From: CAYYFX01 sp964571855
Lineage (GTDB): Bacteria; ARS69
NCBI GenBank assembly: GCA_964571855.1
Contig: CAZNDO010000001.1
Coordinates: 248,001 to 312,000, forward strand
Reading direction: 5' to 3'
Length of the DNA stretch: 64,000 nucleotides
Both the position numbers and the translations under genes were made by a program. This document shows, piece by piece, positions 42,645-51,475 of the stretch. Each line of letters opens with the position of its first letter. Within the stretch, counting starts at the first letter, position 1. The notes beneath the pieces were generated by a model that saw only the letters and a list, made by a program, of their open reading frames with translations, was not told the origin of the DNA and ran no database searches.

Positions 42645-43016
42645 ATGCAGGACTACCTCCTGATCTACCAGAACGGCGACCCGAACTGGGCCCAGCGCCC
42701 GAAGGACGTCCTGGAGCGCGCCATGCAGGAGTGGGGCGCCTGGTTCAAGCAGCTCGAAGCGTCCGGCCACCTGCGCAACCCCGGCGCCCCGCTGGCGCCG
42801 CAAGGCACGGTCGTCACGAAGAACGGCGGCGGCTTCGCGACCGACTCCATGTCGCCCGAGATGAAGGAGCTGATCGGGGGCTACTCCGTGGTGCAGGCGG
42901 AGTCGCTGGAGCAGGCCGCGGAGCTGGCGAAGGGCTCGCCGTTCCTCAAGAACAACGCGAACGGGAAGGTCGTCGTGCGGCCGATCATGGTGCCGCCGAC
43001 GCAGAAGAGGCCCTAG
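42645..43016 (+). CDS. YCII-related (DGPF-type) domain protein
   Basis: 123 residues of the YCII-related dimeric alpha-beta barrel family: 'YLLIYQNGDPNWAQR', 'WGAWFKQLEASGHLRNPGAP', 'GGYSVVQAESLEQAAELAKGSPFL'. These proteins are typically encoded beside ECF42-group sigma factors, exactly as here, and their biochemical role is unresolved. The ATG at 42645 has CGAGGAG upstream. The stop codon shares the tetranucleotide CTAG (43013-43016) with the stop of the convergent sigma gene. A perfect inverted repeat lies upstream at 42601-42620. Confidence 0.92.
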   Translation: MQDYLLIYQNGDPNWAQRPKDVLERAMQEWGAWFKQLEASGHLRNPGAPLAPQGTVVTKNGGGFATDSMSPEMKELIGGYSVVQAESLEQAAELAKGSPFLKNNANGKVVVRPIMVPPTQKRP

Positions 43017-44281
43017 GGGGACTTCGCCCTCTCGAACTGCAACCGGAGGAGACGGCGCTCGTGGTCGGTGGTGGCCGCCGCGAGCGCCTCCTCGAGGTGC
43101 CGGCGCGCCGTCTCGCCGGACCCCGCCCGCGCGTGCAGGTTCGCCAGCGCGGCCGCCACCGCGTGCCCGTGCGGCAGCTTCCCCGCGCGGCGCATCTCCT
43201 CCACCAGCGGCAGCGCGGCCGCGGCGCCGTCGCGGTACGAAATCGCCACCGCGCGGTTCAGCTCCGCCATCGGCGACGGCTCCACCTCCAGCAGCCGCTC
43301 GTACAGCCGGCAGATGGAATCCCAGTCCGTGGCCTCGAAGGTCTCCGCCGTGCAGTGCCGCGCCGCGATCGCCGCCTCGAAGTGGAAGCGTCCGCCTTCC
43401 GCCCGATCCATCCGGGACGTGCGTTCCAGATGCCGCATCCCCTGCCGGATCAGCTCCTGATCCCAGCGCGCGCGATCCTGCCGGTCCAGCGGCACGAGCG
43501 CGCCCGCGTCGTCCACGCGCGAGTCCAGCCGCGCCAGGTTGAAGCACATCAGCGCCAGCAGCGCCACCGTGTCGCTGTTCGAGAACGCGGGCGCGTCCGC
43601 GAGCAGCTTCGCCAGCGACATCGCGTCGACGCACAGCTCCCGCAGCACCGGGCGGTCTCCCGTGGAGAAGTACCCCTCGTTGAACACGAGGTAGAGCGCC
43701 AGGTGCACGGTGTCGAGCGCGGCGGGCAGCTCGGACGCGGACGGCAGCGCGAACTCCGCGCCCCGCAGCGCCTGCCGGCTCCGCACGAGGCGCTTGTTCA
43801 CCGCGGCCTCCGTGGTCAGCAGCGCCCGCGCCACCGCCGCCACGCTCAGCCCGCACAGCGTCTTCAGGATCAGCGTGACCCGGCTCTCCGGGGAGAGCCG
43901 CGCGGTGCAGCACAGGAAGATCATCCGGAGTTGGTCGTCCCGCAGGGGATCCGGCAGGAACGCGTCGTCCACGGTGGAGGCCACCGTCCATTCGCTGTCC
44001 AGGAACACCGCGAGGTCGTCCGCGAACCTCCGGCGCGTGCGCTCCCGGCGCACGGCGTCGATGGCACGGTTCCGCGCCGTCGTGAGCAGCCACGCCGACG
44101 GATTGCGCGGGATGCCCTCCCGGGACCAGTGCGCCACGGCGGCGGCGAACGCCTCCTGCACGACGTCCTCGGCCAGCTCCAGGTTGCGCGGGCCGAAGAT
44201 GCGCGTGAGCACGGAGATCAGCCGCGGGGCCTCGCGGCGGAAGATCGCGTCCACCTCGCTGCGCGCGTCCGGACGGGTCAT
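43013..44281 (-). CDS. ECF42-type RNA polymerase sigma factor with TPR-like C-terminal extension
   Basis: 422 residues, far longer than standard ECF sigmas. Residues about 1-175 contain region 2 ('EAPRLISVLTRIFGPRNLELAEDVVQEAF' in parts, then 'RNPSAWLLTTARNRAIDAVRR') and region 4 ('LSPESRVTLILKTLCGLSVAAVARALLTTEAAVNKRLVRSR' in parts). The C-terminal 240 residues are helical and include 'LYLVFNEGYFSTGD' and 'LNRAVAISYRDGAAAALPLVEEM', diagnostic for the ECF42 (SigJ-like long ECF) group. Members pair with YCII proteins, present convergently next door. The ATG at 44281 has GGAGGT upstream and a TAGACT hexamer at 44300-44305. No anti-sigma gene; the extension itself is thought to control activity. 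Confidence 0.94.
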   Translation of the reverse strand: MTRPDARSEVDAIFRREAPRLISVLTRIFGPRNLELAEDVVQEAFAAAVAHWSREGIPRNPSAWLLTTARNRAIDAVRRERTRRRFADDLAVFLDSEWTVASTVDDAFLPDPLRDDQLRMIFLCCTARLSPESRVTLILKTLCGLSVAAVARALLTTEAAVNKRLVRSRQALRGAEFALPSASELPAALDTVHLALYLVFNEGYFSTGDRPVLRELCVDAMSLAKLLADAPAFSNSDTVALLALMCFNLARLDSRVDDAGALVPLDRQDRARWDQELIRQGMRHLERTSRMDRAEGGRFHFEAAIAARHCTAETFEATDWDSICRLYERLLEVEPSPMAELNRAVAISYRDGAAAALPLVEEMRRAGKLPHGHAVAAALANLHARAGSGETARRHLEEALAAATTDHERRLLRLQFERAKSP

Positions 44282-44404
44282 GGGCGGACCTCCGCGCCGA
44301 GTCTATTCCCCGGCCGTGCGCCCCCGCCACACCCCCCCCGCGGACCGGCGAAGATCCGGCTTCCGCAGCCACGGCGCCCGCGCTACCTTCCGTTCCTCGC
44401 CGCC

Positions 44405-46987
44405 ATGGATCACCACACCCCCACCATTCCCGGCCCCGAACCCGACGACGGCGCCGCGCAAGGCACGGCGTCCCGCGACTCCTCCGGGCGGCGCGTCGGC
44501 CCGTACCGCCTCCTCGACAAGCTGGGCGAGGGCGGCATGGGCGAGGTCTGGCGCGCGGAGCAGACCGCGCCCGTGCGCCGCATCGTGGCGGTGAAGCTGG
44601 TCAAGCCGGGCATGGACTCGCGGCAGGTCATCGCGCGCTTCGAGGCCGAGCGGCAGGCGCTGGCCCTGATGGAGCACCCCTGCATCGCGAAGGTCCTCGA
44701 CGCCGGGACGACTCCCGAGGGACGCCCCTACTTCGCCATGGAGTATGTGGCCGGCGTGCCGATCACCACGTACTGCGACCGCCGCCGGCTCGGCACGCGC
44801 GAGCGGCTCGAGCTGTTCCGGCGCGTGTGCGAGGGAGTGCAGCACGCGCACCAGAAGGCCGTGCTGCACCGCGACCTGAAGCCCGGCAACGTGCTGGTCA
44901 CGGATGTCGACGGCCGCCCGCTGCCGAAGGTCATCGACTTCGGCGTGGCGAAGGCGACGACGCAGCCGCTCACGGACGCCACCATGCAGACGGCGCTCGG
45001 CCAGATCCTCGGCACGCCGGCGTACATGAGCCCGGAGCAGGCCGACCTGACCGGCGAGGACGTGGACACGCGCACGGACGTGTACAGCCTCGGGGTGATC
45101 CTGTACGAGCTCCTCGCCGGCGCCCTGCCCTTCGATCCCGCCGCCCTGCGCAGGGCCGGCTTCGAGGGGATCCGCCGGATGCTGCGGGAGCAGGAGCCGC
45201 CGAAACCCAGCACGCGCGTGTCCACGCTCGGCGAGCGCTCCGGGGTGGTCGCCGCGGACCGCGGGACCACGCCGCGGCTGCTGCGACAGCACCTGCGCGG
45301 CGACCTGGACTGGATCGTCATGCGCGCCCTGGAGAAGGACCGCAACCGCCGGTACGGGTCGCCGCAGGATCTCGCGCGGGACGTGGCGCGGCACCTCGCC
45401 CACGAGCCGGTGGAGGCGGGGCCGCCCGGCGCCGCGTACCGGGCGCGGAAGTTCGTCCGCCGCCACCGGACCGCGGTCGCCGCGACGTCCGCGATCGCCG
45501 TGCTCCTGATCGCGTTCGCGGTCACGTCCCTGCACCAGGCGCGTACCGTCGCGCGCGAGCGCGACCGCGCGGAGGACGAGGCGGCGAAGGCGAAGGCGAT
45601 GAACGACTTCCTCCGGAACATGCTCGTCTCCGCGGACCCGTGGACCGGCGGCGGCCGCGACGTGACCGTGGCGTCCGTCCTGGACGCGTCCGCCCGCGAG
45701 GTGGAGCGCTCCTTCGTCGGGCAGCCCCTGCTGGAGGCGGACATGCGCGCCGTGCTCGGCAGCACCTACCTCGGGCTGGGACTCCTGCCGCGCGGCGCGG
45801 CGCAGACGCGCCGGGCGCTGGATCTCCGCGTGCAGGCCCTCGGCACGGAGCACCCCGACGTGGCGGAGAGCTGGCGCACGATGGCCAACGTGGAGTACGA
45901 GCAGCGGGACGACGCGGCGGCGCTGCGGGCGGCGCGCGAGGCGGTGCGCATCCTGGAGCGTCACGGCGGAGACGCGCGTCCCCGCGTGAACGCCCTGCTC
46001 ATGCTGGCGCAGTGCCAGGTGCGCGCGCGGGAGTTCGCCGGCGCCGACTCCACGCTGGACCGGGTGGACCGCCTGTGCGCGGAGCTTCCGGACGACGCGC
46101 GGCCCGATCTCGCGCAGGCGCGGATGTACCGGGCGGACGTGGCGGCGGCGCGCGAGGGCGGGCTCCCGCGCGCGGACTCCCTCCTCGTCGCGGCGCTGGA
46201 CCTCTACCGCGCGGTGGACCCGCAGCACGCGCAGGTCCCGGTGGCCCTGAACAACCTCGCGATCGTGCGGATGAACCGCGGCCGGCTGGACGAGGCGCAG
46301 GCCGCGTACGACGAGGCGCTCGCCGCCGCCGAGCGCCGTTGGGGGACGGATCACCCCACCTTCGCCACGCTCCTGGAGAATTCCGGCAACGTGGCGTTCC
46401 TGCGCGGCGACCACGACTCGTGCGTCGCCGGCTTGCGGCGCGTCCTCGACATCCGGCGGCGCAACCTCGGGCCCGACAACGCCCAGGTGCTGCGCACGAT
46501 GCAGAACCTGGCCGTGCTCACGGCGGCAAAGGGCGATCCGGCCGGAGCGGTGGCGCTCCTCGAGGAGGTGGAGCCGAGGCTGCGGGCGCTCAACGGCGAC
46601 GAGCACGCGGATGTGGTCGTGCTCCTGCGCAACAAGGCGTGGTACCTGCAGCAGGTCGGCCGCCTGGGCGAGGCGGTCGGCGTGCTGGCGGAAGCGGAGA
46701 CGCTGGGCGCGCGGGTCCACGGCGAGGCCCATGCGGAGGTGGCGGCACTGCGGGTCGACCGCGCCATGTGCCTGGCGGCACTGCAGCGCTGGCGCGAGGC
46801 GGAGGCGTTGCTCGACGCCGCGTTCCCGGTGCTCCTCGCGGCGCACGGGGAGAGCGATCCGGCCACGGCGCTGGCCGCGGAGGCGTTGGTGGCCGTGTAC
46901 GAGCGGACCGGGCGACCGGAGCGGGCCGCGGCGTACCGGCAGTACCTTCCGCCGGCCGCCGCGGACGCCGCGCCCCGGGAGCGCTAG
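44405..46987 (+). CDS. Membrane-anchored serine/threonine protein kinase with TPR C-terminus
   Basis: 860 residues. The kinase domain (about 34-335) is intact: 'LGEGGMGEVW' at 40-49, Lys64, 'HRDLKPGN' with Asp157, 'DFG' at 178-180 and 'MSPEQ' at 208-212. A membrane helix spans about 357-374, then a long TPR array (about 385-845), including kinesin-light-chain-like units 'VPVALNNLAIVRMNRGRLDEAQAAYDEAL' (two helices). The ATG at 44405 is close behind a TACCTT hexamer (44384-44389) and lacks a Shine-Dalgarno sequence. It is similar in design to the kinase at 23985-26498 but clearly divergent. The stop overlaps the convergent dehydrogenase stop in CTAG. Substrates unknown. Confidence 0.94.
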   Translation: MDHHTPTIPGPEPDDGAAQGTASRDSSGRRVGPYRLLDKLGEGGMGEVWRAEQTAPVRRIVAVKLVKPGMDSRQVIARFEAERQALALMEHPCIAKVLDAGTTPEGRPYFAMEYVAGVPITTYCDRRRLGTRERLELFRRVCEGVQHAHQKAVLHRDLKPGNVLVTDVDGRPLPKVIDFGVAKATTQPLTDATMQTALGQILGTPAYMSPEQADLTGEDVDTRTDVYSLGVILYELLAGALPFDPAALRRAGFEGIRRMLREQEPPKPSTRVSTLGERSGVVAADRGTTPRLLRQHLRGDLDWIVMRALEKDRNRRYGSPQDLARDVARHLAHEPVEAGPPGAAYRARKFVRRHRTAVAATSAIAVLLIAFAVTSLHQARTVARERDRAEDEAAKAKAMNDFLRNMLVSADPWTGGGRDVTVASVLDASAREVERSFVGQPLLEADMRAVLGSTYLGLGLLPRGAAQTRRALDLRVQALGTEHPDVAESWRTMANVEYEQRDDAAALRAAREAVRILERHGGDARPRVNALLMLAQCQVRAREFAGADSTLDRVDRLCAELPDDARPDLAQARMYRADVAAAREGGLPRADSLLVAALDLYRAVDPQHAQVPVALNNLAIVRMNRGRLDEAQAAYDEALAAAERRWGTDHPTFATLLENSGNVAFLRGDHDSCVAGLRRVLDIRRRNLGPDNAQVLRTMQNLAVLTAAKGDPAGAVALLEEVEPRLRALNGDEHADVVVLLRNKAWYLQQVGRLGEAVGVLAEAETLGARVHGEAHAEVAALRVDRAMCLAALQRWREAEALLDAAFPVLLAAHGESDPATALAAEALVAVYERTGRPERAAAYRQYLPPAAADAAPRER

Positions 46988-48099
46988 GCGCCGCCCTTCA
47001 CGGACGCCATGTCGATCACGAAGCGGTACTTCACGTCGCTCCTCAGCATGCGCTCGTACGCCTCGTTGATCTGCTGGATGCGGATCAGCTCGATGTCCGC
47101 GGCGATGCCGCGCTCGGCGCAGAAGTCCAGCATCTCCTGCGTCTCCCGGATCCCGCCGATCAGCGAGCCCGCCAGCCGCCGCCGCCGGAAGACGAGGCCG
47201 ATCCCGGCCACCGGCGCCGGGTCGTCCGGCGCGCCCACCAGGCACATCGTGCCGTCGCGCTTCAGCAGCTGGATGTACGCGTTCAGGTCGTGCTTCGCCG
47301 AGACCGTGTCGAGGATGAAGTCGAAGCTGCCGGCGTGCTGCTGCATCTCGTCGTCGTTCCGGGAGACCACCACGTCCTGCGCGCCCAGGCGCTTCGCGTC
47401 CGCCGACTTGCCCGGCGACGTGGTGAACAGCACCACGTGCGCGCCCATCGCGTGCGCCAGCTTCACGCCCATGTGGCCGAGGCCGCCGAGGCCCACGACG
47501 CCGACCTTCTGGCCCGGACCGACGTTCCACTGCCGCAGCGGCGAGTACGTGGTGATCCCCGCGCACAGGAGCGGCGCCACGCCGGCGAGGTTCGACGCGT
47601 CGCGCACGCGCAGCACGAACGACTCGTCCACCACGATGCTCTCGGAGTAGCCGCCGTAGGTCATGCCGCCGAGGTGCGGGTCCGGCGCGTTGTAGGTGAA
47701 GGTGGCCGGTCCGTCGCAGTACTGCTCCAGCCCGTCGCGGCAGTTCGCGCACGAGCCGCAGGAGTCCACGAGGCAGCCGACGGCCGCGTGGTCGCCCACC
47801 CGGAAGCCCTTCACCTCGCTGCCCAAGCCGACCACGCGTCCGACGATCTCGTGGCCGGGGACGCACGGGTAGGTCGTGGGGTTGAAGCTCTGCCATTCGT
47901 TCCGGGCCTGGTGGAGATCGGAGTGGCACACGCCGCAGTAGAGGATCTCGATCTGCACGTCCCGCGGTCCGGGAGCGCGGCGCCGGATGGTGGCCGGGGC
48001 CAGCGGGGTGGCGGCGGACTGCGCCGCGAAGGCGCGCGCGGGGAAGTCCGTCCGGGCGGTGTCGGTGCCGGGGGCAGGTCGGGCGGTCACGTTGCTCAT
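46984..48099 (-). CDS. Zinc-dependent NAD(P)-linked alcohol dehydrogenase (YahK-like)
   Basis: 371 residues of the cinnamyl-alcohol-dehydrogenase/YahK branch of medium-chain dehydrogenases, which reduce aldehydes with NADPH. Catalytic zinc ligands lie in 'CGVCHSDLH' and 'PGHEIVG', structural zinc cysteines in 'SCGSCANCRDGLEQYC', and the Rossmann motif is 'VGLGGLGHMGVKLA'. The ATG at 48099 opens an N-terminal extension of about 25 residues that is Pro/Ala-rich and not obviously a signal peptide. A TAGCCT hexamer at 48137-48142 is a candidate -10. The stop codon is shared with the convergent kinase gene (CTAG). Monocistronic. Confidence 0.95.
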   Translation of the reverse strand: MSNVTARPAPGTDTARTDFPARAFAAQSAATPLAPATIRRRAPGPRDVQIEILYCGVCHSDLHQARNEWQSFNPTTYPCVPGHEIVGRVVGLGSEVKGFRVGDHAAVGCLVDSCGSCANCRDGLEQYCDGPATFTYNAPDPHLGGMTYGGYSESIVVDESFVLRVRDASNLAGVAPLLCAGITTYSPLRQWNVGPGQKVGVVGLGGLGHMGVKLAHAMGAHVVLFTTSPGKSADAKRLGAQDVVVSRNDDEMQQHAGSFDFILDTVSAKHDLNAYIQLLKRDGTMCLVGAPDDPAPVAGIGLVFRRRRLAGSLIGGIRETQEMLDFCAERGIAADIELIRIQQINEAYERMLRSDVKYRFVIDMASVKGGA

Positions 48100-48318
48100 G
48101 GTTCCTGGTCGTCTCCGGGTCGTGGGGTTCGCCGACAGGCTACACCGGCCGGCCCCCGGAGTTCGAGGCCGCAGGGCGGGGCGCCGAGCCGGAGTCCGGC
48201 GCCCCGGGCCGGGGCCCCGGGCCGGCGCTCCTTGCCCGCGCTCCGGGCCGGCGCCCCCGGATCCGCCCGGGGGGCTACCCGGCGCGGGCTCCCGGCCGGA
48301 GAGGCGGCCGCGCCCCCG

Positions 48319-48348
48319 CTGAAACCGGCGAACCCACTGTGCTATCCT
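48319..48348 (+). promoter_or_regulatory. Candidate promoter of the secreted di-haem propeller gene
   Basis: CTGAAA (48319-48324) and TATCCT (48343-48348) are separated by 18 bases, 50 bases before the GTG start at 48399. The 200 bases upstream are extremely GC-rich with many GGCC/CCGG repeats capable of pairing, so this short AT-bearing segment stands out. Confidence 0.4.
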
Positions 48349-48398
48349 CTCGGGGCTCCGTCCCCCGGTTCCGACAGCCCGCCTGGGAGGCTTCCGAC

Positions 48399-50609
48399 GT
48401 GCCCTCCGCTCGCCCGCCGCGTCGCGCCGTCGCCGCGCTCATCGCCCTCGCCCTCGTCGCGCCCGGCACCGCCGGCGCCGTGTCCACGCACTCCAGCGCC
48501 ATCGACGTCACGCCGGACGGCGCCGAGATCTGGGTGGTGAACCCGGACCACGGCACCGTGGGCGTGATCTCCGCGAACGGGGCCTCCTCCTCGTTCCTCA
48601 CGGAGGTGGCCGTGGGCGCGGAGCCGTGGACCGTGGACGTCCACCCGTCGAACGGCGAGGTGTGGGTGACGTCCATGGCCGAGAACCGGGTCTACATCAT
48701 CGACGGCCCGTCGCGCTCCGTGATCACCACGATCGACAACCTCGGCTTCGAGACCTACGGCGTGGCTTTCAACCCCGCCGGCACCGCGGCGCTCGTGACC
48801 GCGAGCGGCTCGGACCAGCTCTTCGAGATCGACGCCGCCACGCGCGGCATCACGCGCACGCTCTCCACGTACCGCCGGCCGCGCGGCATCGCCTGGCGCA
48901 ACGACGGCGGGCGCGCCTGGATCACGCACCTGCTGATGCCCGAGTTCTTCGGCCGCGTCACGCAGTACTTCGTGTCCACCGGCACGAAGTCCGAGATCCT
49001 CGTGAACCAGGTGTTCCACCCGAACAACGGCGGCTACCCGAGCACGGTGCAGAACATCTCCCTGGCGCCGGCCCCCGGGGACACGCTGCTGTGGATCCCG
49101 AACAACATGATCAACACCACGGCCGGGCAGCTCTCGGGCACGCCGCTCACGCCGTCGAACATCTTCCACGCCGTGGTCTCGGTGGTGAACGCGAACACGG
49201 GATCGCACAACGCCGGGCAGACCTACTACATGAGCCAGGCCGGAACGGACGTGGGCGGGCCCATTGCCGTGGACTTCAAGGCCGGGCGGGCGTTCGTGGC
49301 GAACCTGCACAGCAACGATGTCACCGTGCTCACGTCGAACATCCTCGCGCCGAGCGAGGTCGGGATGGTCCCCGCGGGCAAGGCGCCGATCGGGATCGCC
49401 ACCAGCCCCACCGCGAACCAGGGCTACGTGGCGAACTGGCTCTCGCGCGACGTCACGGTGTTCGCCACCGGCTCGCTCACGGTGCTGGCCACCGTCCCGT
49501 CCACGGCGGGGCCGGAGCCGCTCACCGCTTCCGTGCTCAACGGCAAGCGCAACTTCTTCTCGTCCGCGCCGCCGCTCGCCGCCAACGACGTGGGCGCCTG
49601 TGCCTCCTGCCACGTGTGGGGCACGATGGACGCGCGGCGCTGGGACATGTCCCAGTTCGGGAAGCACCTGCGCGGCACGCCGGACATCCGCGGGATCGGG
49701 CTCACCGGCGCGCACGACTGGACCGGCGACAAGGACGAGATGGCCGACCACGAGTTCGGCATCCTGGAGTTCACCGGCGGCGCGGGGCTGACCGGCGGCG
49801 CGGCGAACCCGCCGCTCGGCGCGCCGAACAAGGGGCTCTCGCAGGACCTGGACGACATCGGGCAGTTCATGGCCACGCTCTTCCCGCGCACGCGCACGCC
49901 GTTCCAGAACCCGGACGGCTCGCTGACCGCGTCGGCGGACAGCGGCATGGCCATCTTCAACGACCCGATCGTGGGGTGCGCGGACTGCCACATCCCGCCC
50001 CTGTACACGGACAGCCGGCTGGACCTGCCGTTCATCAAGCACGATGTGGGCACCGCGGACCCGGGCGACCCGGATGCCGTCAACGGCTTCGACACGCCCA
50101 CGCTGTGCGGGATCTGGGACACCGCGCAGTACCTGCACAAGAACTTCGACAACCTCACGCTCCCCAGCGTGTTCACCGTGCACAACCCGTCGGACCAGCA
50201 CGGCGTCACGTCGCACCTGACGGCGCAGCAGCGGAACAACCTGGTGGACTTCCTGAAGCAGATCGCGTGGCCGGACTCCACGGGCACGCCGGTGGGCGCG
50301 CCCGAGACGCCGCTGGCCGTCCGCACACCGGGATCGCTGGAGGCCGTGTTCCCGAACCCGTTCGGGGAAGCCACGTCGTTCCGGTTCACGCTGGACGCGC
50401 CCGCGCGGGACCTGCGCATCGACGTGTTCGACGTGTCGGGGCGCCGCGTCCGCCAGCTGTTCGACCGCCGCCTGCCGCGCGGCACGCACATCGTGGGCTG
50501 GGACGGTCGCGACGACCGCAACGAGCGCGCGGCGGCGGGCACGTACTTCGCGCGCCTGTTCGTGGACGGCGAACGGCGCGGCGAGAAGAAGCTGACCCTG
50601 CTGCACTGA
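48399..50609 (+). CDS. Secreted YncE-like beta-propeller with two c-type haem sites and FlgD-like C-terminus
   Basis: 736 residues from the GTG at 48399 (GGGAGG upstream). The signal peptide ends near 'PGTAGAV'. Residues about 30-390 are a seven-bladed YncE/lactonase-like propeller ('AIDVTPDGAEIWVVNPDHGTV' in parts, 'YGVAFNPAGTAALV', 'AFVANLHSNDVTVL'). Residues about 395-620 contain CASCH (near 400) and CADCH (near 527), two haem c attachment motifs as in di-haem peroxidase/MauG-like cytochromes. The C-terminal 80 residues are the FlgD-like sorting module ('VFPNPFGEATSFRF', 'DVFDVSGRRVRQL', 'GTYFARLF'). Likely a surface redox protein; haem attachment requires cytochrome-c maturation genes, not in this window. 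Confidence 0.92.
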   Translation: MPSARPPRRAVAALIALALVAPGTAGAVSTHSSAIDVTPDGAEIWVVNPDHGTVGVISANGASSSFLTEVAVGAEPWTVDVHPSNGEVWVTSMAENRVYIIDGPSRSVITTIDNLGFETYGVAFNPAGTAALVTASGSDQLFEIDAATRGITRTLSTYRRPRGIAWRNDGGRAWITHLLMPEFFGRVTQYFVSTGTKSEILVNQVFHPNNGGYPSTVQNISLAPAPGDTLLWIPNNMINTTAGQLSGTPLTPSNIFHAVVSVVNANTGSHNAGQTYYMSQAGTDVGGPIAVDFKAGRAFVANLHSNDVTVLTSNILAPSEVGMVPAGKAPIGIATSPTANQGYVANWLSRDVTVFATGSLTVLATVPSTAGPEPLTASVLNGKRNFFSSAPPLAANDVGACASCHVWGTMDARRWDMSQFGKHLRGTPDIRGIGLTGAHDWTGDKDEMADHEFGILEFTGGAGLTGGAANPPLGAPNKGLSQDLDDIGQFMATLFPRTRTPFQNPDGSLTASADSGMAIFNDPIVGCADCHIPPLYTDSRLDLPFIKHDVGTADPGDPDAVNGFDTPTLCGIWDTAQYLHKNFDNLTLPSVFTVHNPSDQHGVTSHLTAQQRNNLVDFLKQIAWPDSTGTPVGAPETPLAVRTPGSLEAVFPNPFGEATSFRFTLDAPARDLRIDVFDVSGRRVRQLFDRRLPRGTHIVGWDGRDDRNERAAAGTYFARLFVDGERRGEKKLTLLH

Positions 50610-50617
50610 CGGGCGAT

Positions 50618-50664
50618 CCGCGCGCGGCGGGGCAGGGCCCGGTCCGTCCCGGCGCCGCGCGCGG
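50618..50664 (+). terminator. GC-rich inverted repeat after the di-haem propeller gene
   Basis: CCGCGCGCGGCG (50618-50629) and its exact complement CGCCGCGCGCGG (50653-50664) flank a 23-base loop, beginning nine bases after the stop codon. No T-run follows. The position suggests transcript termination or 3' end protection. Confidence 0.45.
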
Positions 50665-50741
50665 CGCATCTTCCGGCGCGGACTTCCCGGCGCGCGTGCT
50701 ACCATGCCGCGCGCCGGTACGCATGCCGGGAGGAACCTCCC

Positions 50742-51443
50742 ATGAACGATCGCACGCGGGAGCTCGAGGAGCGCATCGCCCGCCTCGGGGCGTCGGGGAA
50801 CGGGCAGTCCCCCGCGCCAAACGGCGAGGACCTGGACTGGCTGCTCTTCCACACTTTCCCCGGCAGCGACGTGGACCCCGCCCGCCTCGCGGCGCTCCTG
50901 CCCCGCTTCGCGCGCGCGCTCGAGGGCGGGATCGCCTTCGACTTCGAGCTGCTGTACGTCCGGGCGCTGGAGCTGGACACGGTGATCCCGGACGCGCAGC
51001 GTGAGGCCCTGGCGCGGGCCGCGATGCGTCGCGCGCTCGCGGGCGGCTTCGATCCGGCGGACGCCATCGCCGCGCTGCGCTTCGCGTTGCGCGTGACGGC
51101 GCCGGACGCGTTCCTGCCGGCGTTCCTCGCCGACCCCGCGCAGGAGCGGCTCCGCTTCCACCTGACGCTGGACTTCACGCTGGACGAGCGGTCGCTCGAG
51201 GACTACCTCGCCCTGTCCTACCTGCGGGACGGCGATCGCGACGCGGATCGTGTCCTGGCGCGCTACCCCGTGCCGGCATCCGCGGTGGCGGACCTCGCCG
51301 CATTCCTCGAGGAGAGCGCCTGCCGGCGCCGGCTCGAGGCCGGGTTCAGCGCATGGGTGGATGCGGACGAACGGGAGATGCTGGCGCAGGCTCTCGCCGA
51401 GAAGTTGCCGGGGATCTCGCTGGGCACGGCTCGCGCCGGCTGA
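50742..51443 (+). CDS. Uncharacterised soluble protein
   Basis: Not recognised. 233 residues from the ATG at 50742, which has GGGAGGA upstream. There is no signal peptide or membrane helix. The composition is Ala/Leu/Asp/Glu-rich and mostly helical, with an N-terminal coiled-coil-like segment ('TRELEERIARLG'), 'LDWLLFHTFPGSDVDPARLAALLPRFARALEGG' (in parts) and 'FHLTLDFTLDERSLEDYLALSYL'. The tail is short and basic. A TACCAT hexamer at 50700-50705 may be its -10. Neighbours (a secreted cytochrome upstream, a convergent Arg-rich protein downstream) give no functional hint. Confidence 0.75.
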   Translation: MNDRTRELEERIARLGASGNGQSPAPNGEDLDWLLFHTFPGSDVDPARLAALLPRFARALEGGIAFDFELLYVRALELDTVIPDAQREALARAAMRRALAGGFDPADAIAALRFALRVTAPDAFLPAFLADPAQERLRFHLTLDFTLDERSLEDYLALSYLRDGDRDADRVLARYPVPASAVADLAAFLEESACRRRLEAGFSAWVDADEREMLAQALAEKLPGISLGTARAG

Positions 51444-51475
51444 CGCCGCGCGCGTGCGCGATCACGCGGGCACGA

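Noticed and set aside
44303..47929. 1200-codon minus-strand frame opposite the kinase-TPR and dehydrogenase genes
   Set aside because: Antisense shadow: Arg/His/Ala/Val-rich, no motifs, and the plus-strand kinase in the same place has all catalytic residues.
48160..48300. Mobile-element end in the GGCC/CCGG-rich spacer
   Set aside because: The short GC palindromes are low-complexity and not arranged as terminal inverted repeats; no transposase is nearby.
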